DNA from: Juglans regia
Taxonomy: Eukaryota; Streptophyta; Magnoliopsida; Fagales; Juglandaceae
DNA length: 64,000 bases
Reading direction: 5' to 3'
NCBI RefSeq assembly: GCF_001411555.2
Contig: NW_023361600.1
Span: forward strand, 310,002 to 374,001
Below the pieces are notes generated by a model that did not search any database, had not been told where the DNA came from, and saw nothing but the letters and a program-made list of their open reading frames with translations. Shown one piece after another: positions 22,629 to 34,162 of the stretch. Position 1 is the stretch's first letter; each line of letters begins with the position of its first letter. The position numbers and the translations under genes are program-made.

Positions 22629-24057
22629 AAGGGAAAAAGAGAGTGAAAAAAAAAAGAGAGTGGAAAGAAAAGAGAGTGAAGAAAGTGAGGGAAAAATAAA
22701 GAGAAAAGTGAGTTTTTATGCTAAGGCAAGTCTTAATCCTAACGAACTTGACGTATGTTTGCCTAGTATTGTTGTCTCTTTGTTGCAGGGATATGAGGTC
22801 GTGTTTCCAAGTGGTGTATTTAGTGGATTGCCACCCATTAGGGAGATAAAGCACTACATTGATTTTGTGACAGGTGCAACAATTCCTAACCGACCTTTCT
22901 TGGAAGAACATGAGTCATTGACACACTTAAAGGGAGAAGGTAAGTTGTTGACCATAATGCGTGCTAAGCGGGAGGATTCTATTGAGACTTTTGCTCATGT
23001 ATTCAAATACACAAAAGGTATGGAAACTTTTGTGGTTGATGCTTTAGCAAGAAGGTATGTACTTATCTTCATTTTAGATGCAAAATTGTTAAAACTTGAA
23101 TATGATAAGGAATTGCATGCTAATGATGATGACTTTGCTATTGTATATGGAACATGTGAGAAATCATCGTTTGGTAAGTTCTATAAACTAGATTGGTACT
23201 TGTTTATAAAGAATAGATTTTATGTACCTACTAGTTTTATATGTAAGTTGCTTGTGTGCGATGGACATGGTGGTTTGTTGGGTAACCATGGTGTAAGGAA
23301 GACTTTTGTTGTGTTGCATGAGCGTTTGTGGGAATATCATTTGCCTTTCAATGACGTGTTGCATGAACATTTGTGGAAGTATCAATTGCCATTCATTGAT
23401 GTGTTGCATGAACGTTTGTGGGACTATCATTTGCCCTTCATTGAGTTTGCATATATTTGGAGTAGTCATTCTGGTGTCAAGAAAATATTAGACATTTTGT
23501 ATGAACATTTATGTTGGTCTAAGATGAAGAGAGATGTCAATTGTATTTGTGGCAGGTGCATTACATGCAGAAAGGCCAAATTTATACTTTTGCCACATGG
23601 GTTGCATACGCTCTTACCTATTCCTAGTGAGTCATGTGTAGACATATCTATGGACTTTGTTTTGGGGCTGCCTAGGAAAGAAAGGAGTAGAAATTCTATT
23701 TTTGTGGTTATGGATGGATTTATAGAGTTTGCATATAACAGGACCATGCATACTACCACTTTATATTCTCCTTTTGAAATTGTTTATAGACTTAATCTAT
23801 TTACTCCTTTAGATTTAATATCTTTATCTGTTGACAACAGGAGTAGCTTAGATGGATGTTCTCAAATTCTTGAACAAATTAATGACAATGCATATGAAAT
23901 CAATGATAATGTTACTAACATTTTTCCCTTTGATCCAGGTGGAGATTCGAGGTCGAATCCTTTTGAGGAGAGGGAGAATGATGGGAACCAAGGTGGGCCT
24001 AGTCTTAAAGATATGTTGCAAATACCAGATGGATCAAATACAAGTTCAAGGGCTTAA
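22549..24057 (+). pseudogene. Gypsy pol derivative, 502-codon open frame lacking reverse transcriptase
   Basis: Overlaps the previous frame by 80 bp in another frame within the AAAAAGAGAGTG repeats, so slippage there explains the split. It reads the RT-leading linker (LPPIREIKHYIDFVTGA), then skips the RT domain to the end of RNase H (KGMETFVVDALARR). The integrase zinc region follows (HGGLLGNHGV, CGRCITCRKAK), then SMDFVLGLPRKERS and FVVMDGF, and then it skips most of the integrase core to IEFAYNRTMH and a C-terminal tail. Three tandem 15-residue repeats (VLHERLWEYHLPFND and two variants) lie at about 23312-23446. The deletions are in frame. It cannot encode a working polymerase; whether the protein is made is unknown. 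Confidence 0.7.
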
Positions 24058-24711
24058 ACGATGAAGATTATGCTTTGATTCATTTCATAAGCTATGGAAA
24101 GGGCAACAACATGACTTATAGGCTTTGGACACTTGAAGACTTTCAACTTATTTAATTAATTTCAAGGACCTATTTTATTTGCTTAGAATAATTGGGTTTA
24201 TGCCTATGCAAGGGCATATTGGGAAAGTTATTATTTTATTGAACTAGGGTTAGGGTTACTGTAGCGAGTTACTGTAGCTCTGTACTGTAGCCGCGGCACT
24301 GTTCATCCAGGGGCACTTTTGGAAGATGGGGGGGTTTATTTTGGCTAGGGTTTCATTATGTTTTGCTTTAAATACTCTATGTGGCCACATTTTAATCAGA
24401 TTATGAAGTTTATGAAATTTGATGAATTTATTCATTGTGAGTTGAGTTTTACTCCTCTTGTTCTTAATTGAACTTTTGAACTTATCAAAGGTAAATCACA
24501 ACCTTTGTGGCGTTCCTCCTTTGTAATCTGGGTTCTTGAGACGGGTTCTTCAGCGGGTCTAGATTTTAATATAATCTAGGTTCTTGAAACGAGTTCTCAT
24601 CGGGTCTAGGTTCTCCATCCATTGACTTGATTTTGGCTTTCTTGGGGAGTTTTCAAATTGATTGTGGGTTCAAGGGATTTCATTCCCGCGGGTTCATATC
24701 AGGGTGTGTTA

Positions 24712-24770
<59 letters not shown>

Positions 24771-25067
24771 TTATTGAATGTTTATTTTTGGATACTTAAT
24801 CTCTGAAATATAATGGTAGAAAAATTAAAATATATAGTATTTCTATACCATGACACGGATGATGTATGTTTGTATCTATCATTGAATGGTGGTGTTTCTA
24901 CAACATGAAAAAGGTCATGGAAGGGGAGACATTCACGATCCTAGTTGTTGGCAATAGGAAATCTGTAAAGTCCCATGGAATCCTTCAAAAATAAATTGAA
25001 GTTGAATGAGAGCCGATATGATCCTTGGTTAGCTTTGAGCTCTTTTGCTCCTCTCATTGGAAATCTC

Positions 25068-25118
<51 letters not shown>

Positions 25119-25975
25119 ACAACTTTTTACCCTTTGTTCGCTAAAATTATAAGATTGACCCTAAATAACACTTAGAGGAGTGAATAGGTGTATGTCACAA
25201 TTATTTATCCAATTTTAACTCATGTCCAATATTAGCAATGGAATAGACATATAAATATGAATTATAACGCAAAACAAGACAACCAAAAGATTGACCCTAA
25301 ATAACACCTAGAGAGAGGGCCAGCCGGATGCGGAGGCCCGCCACCTAGCCCTACTTTCTACAAGAGCACAAGTGTTTTTGTCCATTTGAAGTGTTTGCCT
25401 TTTCCATAATGAATAAACACTTTATTTTTTCTATAAGGACACATGACGATTTTCAGCCCATTCTTTTTTTTTATTATTTTTTTAAACATGTTTGGGCATT
25501 AGAATAGAGGTGAATGAATGAATTTGAGTCCTAGGTTCAACTAGTGATTAGTCAATTTAAGATATGGATGATGGATGCCATTGAAAGTTCATATGTGATG
25601 ACCCATCAAGGACTAACTCTAGAAGGGAATGCTAACTAATGATCATCATTTAATGTGCATATAAGTAAGAAAAGTCCATGGTCTAAATCGCTCAATTCTC
25701 ATGAAATGGATGCATTGCTCTTTTATAAAAAGAGTTTTAGGCATCATGTACACATAGATAACAAGGAATAAGAATCTAGATGATCATGCAATGCAAGTAA
25801 ACTTGAGGACTCGAGAAGTGTACATACAATGTCATCTTTCCTTGCTCTCCTTCAAGATGGTGCTACTCGACTTTACATCCTCTTCAATTTTTTATTTTTA
25901 TAAATATGGGAAACAAAAAAACATAGAAGTTGAAGAGATATTGGACAATTGAATGGAAAATATCCAATATGACCA
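24058..25975. other. Probable degraded LTR, microsatellites, no gene
   Basis: From about 24236 the sequence has the look of a 3' LTR of the gypsy derivative (GGGTTAGGGTTACTGTAGCG, then TTTAAATACTC as a TATA-like box), but no partner LTR was found. (CT)n followed by (AT)n lies at 24713-24770 and C8(CT)n at 25070-25113. GATTGACCCTAAATAACAC occurs twice (25153 and 25291), which may be the LTR edge of the old copia to the right. Confidence 0.45.
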
Positions 25976-25977
25976 AC

Positions 25978-26057
25978 TAGTATGACGCACACACTCCAAT
26001 GGCCTTCCTAAGTAACTCAAACATTAGACCATCTAAAGATTTAGTAAATAGGTCGGC
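25978..26057 (-). pseudogene. Ty1/copia pol, extreme C-terminus of RNase H
   Basis: The minus strand reads ADLFTKSLDGLMFELLRKAI followed by GVCASY and a stop, the characteristic ADxFTKxL...FxxLRxxxGV end of copia polyproteins. It lies downstream, on the same strand, of the copia gag pieces at 26812-27310 and 33167-33715, with almost all of pol deleted in between. Confidence 0.75.
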
Positions 26058-26099
26058 CCAATTATATATTTTTTTTTAATAAACATGTGACATAACTAA

Positions 26100-26678
26100 T
26101 AGGGGTATAATCAGTTCGGTTCGGTCTAATTTTGAACATATTTTGAAACCGAGCCAGTCTAAGTTGGTTTTGGAATTATGAAAACCGATACATACTGATT
26201 CATATAGGAAATCGGAACTTAGGTTTTTCGGTTTTGGTCCAATTCGGTTTGGTTTTATATTATACCAAAAATGAATAAAAATGTACTTATCAAAACATAT
26301 TTATCCTTGATATATATATATATATATCAAAAGTGTACTCTTATAAGTATACTATGTAAGTATGTCACTTAATATATAAGGATAAATAGTAACATATTAA
26401 TAACTTAATATTAATATTCATGTTTAAGAGAGTTTATATCTAGGAAGCATAAATAATAATATTAAAATTTCATGTTATATCAGTGTTATAATATGCATAA
26501 TATATATAGCATATAATATTTAAAATATATATTTCGGTTTAGTTCAGTCCAAATTGGCTTTCAAAACATGACAATCGGCACCGAATCAATTCTCAATCAA
26601 TTTCGGTTCCTAGGAATCAAAACAGGGTCGGGACGGTCTATTCGTTTAGTTTTTAAATTTTTTTTTTTTACAATCCTA
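26100..26678. mobile_element. Non-autonomous hAT-type element (TAGGGGT...)
   Basis: Left end TAGGGGTATAATCAGTTCGG, right end TTACAATCCTA, with GGTTCGGT/ACCGAAC-rich subterminal regions on both sides and an A/T core. The flanking 8-mers ATAACTAA and ATAATTTA agree at 6 of 8 positions, which fits a decayed hAT-type 8-bp target duplication. No protein. It lies inside the old copia remnant. Confidence 0.6.
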
Positions 26679-26811
26679 ATAATTTAGAAAAGATGCAGTA
26701 AAATAAAAATACAAAATAAAATAAAATGCAAAATGCATATCCTAGGTAAAATGAATGTGCATGAAGTGCAACCTAGGCATGCCATGGGACTCTATCTTGA
26801 ACCCTCCTTTT

Positions 26812-27310
26812 TCACCCAAAGTCTCTTAAACTTGGGTGAACTCGAGTGTACGTGGTGTTAGGTCGGTCACCAATTATTTGAGTTTCTATTTTCTTACCTT
26901 GAGTAAGAGAAGTATACAACTCATGAAACTTTGTACCCATGAGTTTAATTTGCTTAGTCAAAGCTATCACTTGATTTTCAACAATAAGTTTTTTCATTTT
27001 AGGGTGCACCTTTCTTGGACCAAATTTGAGGGGATATTAATTTGAAACAATTTGATCTCATGTGCCTAACAACTCCACAATAGTGACACTTAGGATCAAA
27101 CTTGGCTTGAGTTTGTTTCTTAGGAGGAGCCATGGACTTGGACATCACACAAGCATCTAAACACATACTTTTGCCCTCTTCCATGCATGCCACGTTGGCA
27201 TTGGCTTCCTCAACTTCCATAGCCTTCAGAAATAAAACTTTTGCATTAGAGTTAAGAGCAATATGTGAAGAATAAGGAATAGGCCAAACAGAATTTTGAA
27301 ATCCCAAGCC
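26812..27310 (-). pseudogene. Ty1/copia gag, second zinc-knuckle region
   Basis: Minus strand: LGFQNSVWPIPYSSHIAL, then FDPKCHYCGVVRHMRSNCFK, a CX2CX4HX4C zinc knuckle, then one frame over NQVIALTKQIKLMGTKFHEL. This is the C-terminal gag part of a copia family whose gag carries two knuckles. The first knuckle region lies beyond the gypsy insertion, at 33167-33715. The frame is broken by stops. Confidence 0.7.
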
Positions 27311-27326
27311 TACGTGTCTTGATTAC

Positions 27327-27754
27327 TGATGCAAATCAGGAGGGAAATATTGATGCGGATATTGATGCAGAGGCAAATCCGGAAAGGGATAATTTAAATC
27401 CATAATCAACGGAGCTGATGTGGATGTTCGGCTATGCAGAGGAGTTTCGGAAGTTTACGTTTTTAGAAGTCTAATTATTCGGATTCTATTGTTGGTCAAT
27501 TCTGTTTATTTCGTCCGAGTTTATTGCTTTCCTAGTTTATTTTTCCTAGTTTTTTGCTTTCCTAGTTGGAGTTGGAAGATTGTAATGTTGATTTGATACT
27601 TAAGGAAGTAATGAAAAATAAGGAAGGCAATTGTGGATGTTGCCCATTCGAGGTTTTCGAATTTTTGTTGGTGTGATTCCAACGCTGCAGAGCGATTCTG
27701 CATTGGCCCGACTTTTGAGTTCGATGAGAGATTGAATCTGGAGGTTAGACATCA
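27327..27754 (+). repeat. 5' LTR of the chromovirus
   Basis: Begins TGATGCAAATCAGGAGG and ends GTTAGACATCA. It is the partner of 32734-33161. Confidence 0.95.
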
Positions 27755-27757
27755 TTT

Positions 27758-27768
27758 TGGCATCAGAG
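27758..27768 (+). promoter_or_regulatory. Primer binding site (initiator tRNA-Met type)
   Basis: TGGCATCAGAG three bases after the 5' LTR differs by one base from TGGTATCAGAG, the complement of the 3' end of plant initiator tRNA-Met. Confidence 0.8.
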
Positions 27769-27800
27769 AAAGGTTCCTTCACTACGAAGTTCTTCGTCTC

Positions 27801-29284
27801 ATGCCTGTAACCCGCAGTGGTACTTCATACGCCATGGCAAATAACCCAAACCCGAACAACCCAAATCCAAACGACCAAAATCCCATCAACCAAAACACAG
27901 ACCAGCCCCAGTTGCAGCACCAAATCAACCAACTCACCACAGTCGTAGAGCAAATCAATCATTGGCTTGATGTTATGGATGAGCGTTACGTGCGAGAGGA
28001 GTATGGCCTTTTCAATTGAAGAGGGTGTGGAGCAGTTCATGGGGGAAGAGTGGACGAGAGTGAAGGAGATGCGGAGGAAGAGGGGGACGAAGAAGAATAT
28101 CAGGAGCTTGAGAATCATGGGTTGCGAGTCCAACATCATAGGCGGAACTTTCGCCGAGGACATGCCGAACATGGTGCAAATTATCAACCTTTTGATGAAC
28201 TGACCAAGAGAATGAAGATGGATGTGCCAGATTTTCATGGGAAGTTAGAACCCAATGCCTTCGAGGACTGGTTAACAGCAATCGAGGATTATTTCGATTG
28301 GTTCCCTATTTCAGAGGATAGGAAGGTTCGTTACGTTCGGATGAAATTGAAGGGGCATGCACGAGCATGGTGGGGAAGTGTGGAAGAACAGTTATGTCGT
28401 CCTCGACGTCCTGCAATTTCCAATTGGGAGGAGATGAAGGAGCGACTGAAGGAAAAGTATTTGCCCATTGATTATGAGCAAATGATGTTTGAAGAGATGT
28501 TGCAGCTCAGGCAGGGGTCATTGAGTGTCAATCAATTTACGGACCGCTTCCATGAGTTGACTGTCCACAGCAAGATCATGGAAACTGAACAACAAACTTT
28601 AGCTCGATACCGCACTGGCTTACGGAGCGAGCTACTTAGAGAAATGTGGACTGCTCGCTTAATCAACGTATAGGAGGCATACCAGTTGGCTCTTCGTATT
28701 GAGAAACAAACAGGTTCTACAGTCGAGAGGAAAATGATGTCGACAGATGCAAGACAAGAACATGTTACTCCACCTCCATTCCAAAGAGCACTAGTTCCGA
28801 AAGATCACTTTAGAGGCTCGGGGAGTGGGGATTTGAAAGGGAAAACAAAAGTTACCAGTGAAGGACCCCAGTGTTATAAGTGTAAAGGCTTTGGACAGTA
28901 TGCTGTCATGTGTCCTACAAGAGATAAGAAACTAGCCTTTATATGTGAGAATGAGTTATTAGTGGTGGAAGCTGATGAAGACACAGAGGGGGAGGAGTCC
29001 AATGAAGATAATCATAGTGAAGAAGAGCATTTGGATGCGTCGGAATTACCCAGCTGCGTGATCAAGAGAGTATTGACGAGATCAAAAAGAGAACTCCAAG
29101 CCAATCTCGATTCGTTGCGCACCAATATCTTTCACACACGAATGGAGCATAATGGTCGAGCTTTGAATGTCATTATTGATAATGGGAGTGGTATGAATGT
29201 GATTTCTGAAACTGTTGTCGAACGTTTGGGACTAAAAACAGAGAAGCACCCCACTCCCTATCGGATTAGTTGGGTTAATGAAAC
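27801..29284 (+). pseudogene. Chromovirus gag and protease (two nonsense codons)
   Basis: Starts MPVTRSGTSYAMANNPNPNN. A TGA lies at 28017 and a TAG at 28671 (in RLINV-stop-EAYQLAL, where CAG is expected), both in the same frame. The capsid region has VPDFHGKLEPNAFEDWLTA, the ARAWWGS motif and an LRQGSLSVNQFTDRFHEL block. The zinc knuckle is CYKCKGFGQYAVMC, with Gln where the knuckle His should be (CX2CX4HX4C). An acidic linker follows, then the aspartic protease start (VIIDNGSGMNVIS). The frame is cut at about 29288 by the MITE. The lost His and the stops mean this copy cannot make working Gag. Confidence 0.85.
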
Positions 29285-29287
29285 TAA

Positions 29288-29504
29288 CTCGTTTGTTTTC
29301 GGAAATGAGATGAGATGAGATAAGATTAAAGTTAAAAATTTGAATAAAATATTATTAAAGTATATTTTTTAATATTATTATTGTTTTGGGATTTGAAAAA
29401 GTTGAATTGTTTATTTTATTTTATATTGGAAGTTGAGAAAATTGTAATGATTAGATGAGATGAGATGAGATGAGATGAGATGTTTTCTCAAAACAAACGA
29501 GGCC
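29288..29504. mobile_element. TCTCATC-type MITE inside the gypsy element, copy 4
   Basis: Left end CTCGTTTGTTTTCGG, right end CAAAACAAACGAGGCC, inverted repeats of each other. Immediately inside are GATGAGATGAGATGAG tracts on both sides. It splits the protease region between SWVNETN and the segment leading to DEAWCDVIP. Being inside a dated element, it is younger than that insertion. Confidence 0.85.
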
Positions 29505-32500
29505 TGATTCAGTCCTAGTGAAGCGATGTTGATTGATTAAATTTTCATTGGGAAAAAAATATGGATGAAGCTTGGTGCGATGTAATTCCCATGACCGTTT
29601 GCCACATGTTATTGGGACACCCATGGCTCTATGATCGGAAGGTTCTTTATGATGGGTATGCTAACACTTACTCCTTTAATTTTAAAGGTAAAAAATTTGT
29701 TTTGGATCCTCTACAGGTTTCGGAATTTGAGACAAAGAAGGAAGCTTGCCCAGTTTTGACGATGCGACAATTCACTCGAGTTATGCATGAGGGCAATCTG
29801 GTGTTAATGGTAGTCAGACGTGAGGGAAAGCAAGGGGACGGTAATGTTCCAGTGGAGCTCTCGACATTGCTGGAAGAATTCCAGGATATCATGCCAGATG
29901 AAATGCCGAATCAACTACCTCCAATGAGAGAGGTACAACATGCTATTGACTTGATCCTTGGCTCGACTTTGCCTAATGTACCACACTACCGAATGAGTCC
30001 AACAGAAAATGAAGAGCTTAGCCGACAAATTCAGCAGTTGCTAGACAAAGGGTTTATTCAAGAAAGCCTTAGCCCCTGTGCTGTCCCAGTTTTATTGACG
30101 CCAAAGAAGAATGGTAGTTGGAGGATGTGTGTGGATAGCCGCGCAATCAAAAAAATAATCGTGAAATACCGATTTCCCATTCCATGTCTTGACGACATGT
30201 TGGATTTACTAAATGGCTCTTCTATTTTCACTAAGATCGATCTACGGAGTGGTTATCACCAAATTCATATACGGTTGGGTGATGAATGGAAGACGGCTTT
30301 CAAGACAAAAGATAGTTTGTTTGAATGGTTAGTTATGCCTTTTGGATTAACCAACGCGCCAAGCACTTTCATGCGTGTCATGATGCAAGTTCTCAAACCA
30401 TGTTTGGGAAAATTTGTTGTTGTGTACTTTGATGATATATTAATTTTCAGCCGAAGTGTGCAGGATCATTTGAGCCACGTTGAGCAGGTAATGAAGGTCT
30501 TGAAAGCTGAACAACTCTTTATTAATAAGGAGAAGTGCTCATTTATGAAGAATAGTGCCAAGTTCCTGGTTTTTATCATTTCAGATCATGGAGTTGAGGC
30601 CGATCCCACAAAGGTACACGCTGTCCAGACATGGCCAATGCCCCAGAATTTTTCCGAAGTCAGAAGCTTCCACGGTTTGGCCACTTTCTATCTGCGATTT
30701 ATTCGCAATTTTAGCACTATAATGGCTTTGATCGCTGAGTGTTTGAAAGAAAAAAAAAAATTGTTTGGAGTGCCGCAGCAACCAAAGCATTCACTGAAAT
30801 TAAAGAAAAGATGGGGCAAGCACCAGTGCTCAAGTTGCCAGATTTTTCTAAAATTTTTGAAGTAGTTTGTGATGCTTCGCATGTGGGAATTGGAGGTGTT
30901 TTGAGTCAAGAAGGCCATCCCATTGCTTTTTACAGTGAGAAGCTTAACGACACTCACAGACGTTATTCAGTTTATGATATGGAATTTTATGTGTTAATAC
31001 AAATGTTTAAGCATTGGCAACCCTATTTAATCCATAGAGAATTTATTCTTTATACAGACCATGATTCTTTGAAACACTTAAATTCTCAAAGCAAGCTAAA
31101 TGCATGACATGCTTGTTGGATGGATTATTTGCAGCAATTTGAATTTGTTATTAAGCATAAGTCAGGGATTGAGAATAAGGTGGCTGACGCCTTAAGCAGG
31201 AGACCTCATTTGTTACAAATATCTTCCACTAATGCTGCAGAATTCGAAAGTCTAAAAACAGAGTATGCCAATGATGAAGATTTCGACAATGTATGGAGTG
31301 ATCTGTCCAATCATGATCGCCCATCTGGTAGTGATTATATGTTGCACGAGGGATTTTTATTCTTCAAGTCATGCCTATGCGTTCCGCGTGGGTCCTTTCA
31401 GGAGTTTCTAATTTTGGAACTCCACAACGGGGGTTTAGCTGGACATTTCGGGTATGATAAGACTTGTGCTATTGTGGTTGATCGGTTCTATTGGCCTCGG
31501 ATGTGGAGGGATGTACATACATTGGTTGATCAATGCCAAATTTGCCAACTCAATAAGGGAACCAAGCATCAGGCAGGACTCTATACGCCACTTCCCATTC
31601 CAGACAAACCATGGCAGCATATTAGTATGGACTTTGTTCTTGGGTTGCCAAAAACTCTTCAGCAACACAACTCAATTATGGTGGTGGTAGATCGTTTTTC
31701 CAAGATGTCCCATTTTATTCCATGTCATAAAACATTTGACACATCCAAGGTTGGAGCAATATTCCTGCAGGAGGTTGTCAGTTTGCATGGTATTCCGGTT
31801 TTCATCGTGTCTGATAGAGATGTCAAATTTGTAAGTTATTTTTAGAAGACCTTGTGGTCGAAAATGGGGACAAAGTTGATGTTTTCAAGTGCATTTCATC
31901 CACAACTGATGGCCAAACCGAGGTAACGAACAAGAGTTTAGGGAATTTATTACGTTGTCTTGTCGCGGATCATGTTACCAGCTGGGATATGGTACTTCCT
32001 CACGTCGAGTTTGCCTTTAATAACTCTGTTAACAAATCAACAGGCTGTGCTCCTTTCGAAGTGGTTTATGGATTTCGACCAAGCACTCCACTTGATATCA
32101 ACTCGTTACCGTTGCCACCCAGGCCAAGCGAGGCTACCTTCGACTTTTCTAGCTATATGCGAAATGTTCACGAAGAATGCAAATGGCGCCTTAGTTTCCA
32201 TACAAATTCCTATGCAGCTTCAGCAAACTCAAAACGTAAGATCGGCAATTTAACGAAGGTGATATGGTTCTTGTTTGTTTAAGGCTGAAGCGTTTTCCTC
32301 CGGGGAGTTTTAACAAGCTTCATGCGCGCCGAGCAGGTCCTTTTAAAGTTACCAAGAAATTGGGAACTAATGCATATGTTATTGAGTTACCCTTTGATTT
32401 TGGTATTAGCCCTGTGTTTAACATAGAAGACCTTACTGCATTCAAAGGTGATGTCAATGAATTTTCTGCATTACCAGTTCCAGAGGTAACACCAGTTCTA

Positions 32501-32812
32501 CGAGTACTAGAAAATACAGCACCACAAGATGAGATTGCTGCCATTCTTGACCATCAATTTGTTTCGACACGTCAGGGAGGATACTACAAGTTCTTAATCC
32601 AGTGGAAGAATCGTCCGAATTCGGACTTTGTTTGGTTGCAAGCGTCGGAACTCAAGCGTTTACATCCACATCTATTTGCTGCTTACATTCAGCAAAACTT
32701 GCCGGAGTCAAGTTCTTTAGGAGAGCTGGCAATTGATGCAAATCAGGAGGGAAATATTGATGCGGATATTGATGCAGAGGCAAATCTGGAAGGGGATAAT
32801 TTAAATCCGTAA
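29505..32812 (+). pseudogene. Chromovirus pol: RT, RNase H, integrase, chromodomain (frameshifted)
   Basis: From 29561: protease tail ([20 protein letters not shown]), then RT with [29 protein letters not shown] and the catalytic [11 protein letters not shown] (about 30420-30452). A frameshift occurs in the A-run near 30750. RNase H follows ([30 protein letters not shown]) with TGA at about 31105 where Arg is expected. The integrase zinc region (HNGGLAGHFG, CQICQLNKG) and core (SMDFVLGLPKT, VVVDRFSKMSHFI, FIVSDRDVKF) follow, with TAG near 31843, a frameshift near 31900, then TDGQTEVTNKS. Another frameshift lies near 32260. The chromodomain (ILDHQFVSTRQGGYYKFLIQ, FVWLQASEL) is at about 32545-32690. 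Ends TAA 32810-32812, inside the 3' LTR. Domain set is complete but the copy is inactive. Confidence 0.9.
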
Positions 32813-33161
32813 TCAACGGAGCTGATGTGGATGTTCGGCTATGCAGAGGAGTTTTGGAAGTTTACGTTTTTAGAAGTCTAATTATTCAGATTCTGTTGTT
32901 GGTCAATTCTGTTTATTTCGTCCGAGTTTATTGCTTTCCTAGTTTATTTTTCCTAGTTTTTTGCTTTCCTAGTTGGAGTTGGAAGATTGTAATGTTGATT
33001 TGATACTTAAGGAAGTAATGAAAAATGAGGAAGGCAATTGTGGATGTTGCCCATTCGAGGTTTTCGAATTTTTGTTGGTGTGATTCCAACGCTGTAGAGC
33101 GATTCTACATTGGCCCGACTCTTGAGTTCGATGAGAGATTGAACCAGGAGGTTAGGCATCA
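32734..33161 (+). repeat. 3' LTR of the chromovirus
   Basis: Same 428-bp sequence as 27327-27754 with about 13 substitutions by eye, followed directly by ATTAC. The first 79 bp code for the end of the polyprotein. Confidence 0.95.
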
Positions 33162-33166
33162 ATTAC

Positions 33167-33715
33167 ACTTTTGAACACTTACCATCTTGTCGAGCTTATC
33201 ACTTGAGAATTTGTTTAAATTATTGAGGCACTCTTTAAGCCTCTTCTCAAGTGTTTTATTTTATTCAATAAGCATAGTATTTTCAGACTCAAGATTCTCA
33301 ATTAAAACATGTGATTCATTCACTTTTGCAACCAAGCCTTCTCTATCGAGATCAACAACATTCAACTTTTTCAAAAGTTTCTTATTCAATTTTTTCAGCT
33401 TAGAGATAATTCTTCAAACAATTCATTATAACATCTTGCAGGTCTTCTAAACCTTCTTCATTTTCATCATCACTAAATTAACTTTTATAGGACATGGATT
33501 AATCCATGGATGATTCAAGTTTATCTAAGCATGAATCACAATCAAATGATGCACCAAAAGCAAGAAAATTATGTTGCACCATCAGAAAATACGTCACATT
33601 TTTCAGATTCAGATTTAGATTCATCCCTAAGTGAGGCGTTCAAGGCCTTTTCTTTGGATTTTATATGGTTAGGACACTCTATTAGGATGTGACTCAAGGA
33701 CAAAGGGCACTCTAT
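33167..33715 (-). pseudogene. Ty1/copia gag, first zinc-knuckle and coil region
   Basis: Minus strand: ILIECPNHIKSKEKALNASL, the tail of a first zinc knuckle, then an acidic Ser/Glu-rich stretch (RDESKSESEKCD). After damaged frames comes a coiled part, KVNESHVLIENLESENTMLI and KRLKECLNNLNKFSSDKLDK, ending next to the ATTAC duplication. It continues in order with 26812-27310 on the other side of the gypsy element. There are several stops and frameshifts. Confidence 0.7.
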
Positions 33716-33721
33716 TATAAT

Positions 33722-34101
33722 TAAGGCCCCATTTGGATTGTAAGTCTCATCTCATTTCATCTTATCTAATCTCATTTCATCTCATCTCAATATCCAAACA
33801 TTACAAACACAAACACTTTTTTAATTTTTAATTTTTAATTTTTATCTAATCATTACATAATCGTTACAACTTTTTCAAACTTCCAAATAAAATATAAAAA
33901 GTAATTCAACTTTTCCGAATCTAAAAAAATTATATTCTAACAATATTTTAACTTTATCACGTTTTTATTAAACTTTTCTCTCTCATTTTCTAAAATTTCA
34001 TAAAATATATTAATTTAAACTATTCTATTATTATTCACAAATTATTTAATTATTATTCACATTTCATCTCATCTAATCTTACAAACCAAGCTTCAGGACT
34101 C
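33722..34101. mobile_element. TCTCATC-type MITE, copy 5
   Basis: Opens GGCCCCATTTGGATTGTAAG and closes CTTACAAACCAAGCTTC, so TTGGATTGTAAG pairs with TTGGTTTGTAAG as inverted repeat. TCTCATCTCATTTCATC lies inside the left end and CATTTCATCTCATCTAATC inside the right. No coding content. Confidence 0.8.
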
Positions 34102-34162
34102 GTTTGATGCCTTGACTGCGCTCAGCTTAGCTAAGATCGATTCAAATTTAGATCTGTTCTAA

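Larger units (their letters stand above)
27327..33161 (+). mobile_element. Complete chromodomain Ty3/gypsy retrotransposon with 5-bp TSD
   Basis: Two LTRs of 428 bp each (27327-27754 and 32734-33161), bounded by TG...CA and flanked by the perfect duplication ATTAC (27322-27326 and 33162-33166). Internal order: primer binding site, gag, protease, RT, RNase H, integrase, chromodomain. The polyprotein end runs into the 3' LTR. By-eye comparison of the LTRs gives about 13 substitutions, 12 of them transitions. The element is inserted in an old copia gag and is itself interrupted by a MITE at about 29288-29504. The chromodomain makes it a chromovirus. The NAYVIELP...FNIEDL tail and LTR-overlapping ORF resemble the CRM lineage, which is inference. 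Confidence 0.95.

Noticed and set aside
22141..22911. Phe/Ser/Leu-rich minus-strand frames
   Set aside because: Antisense of the Lys/Ser/Glu repeats of the gypsy derivative.
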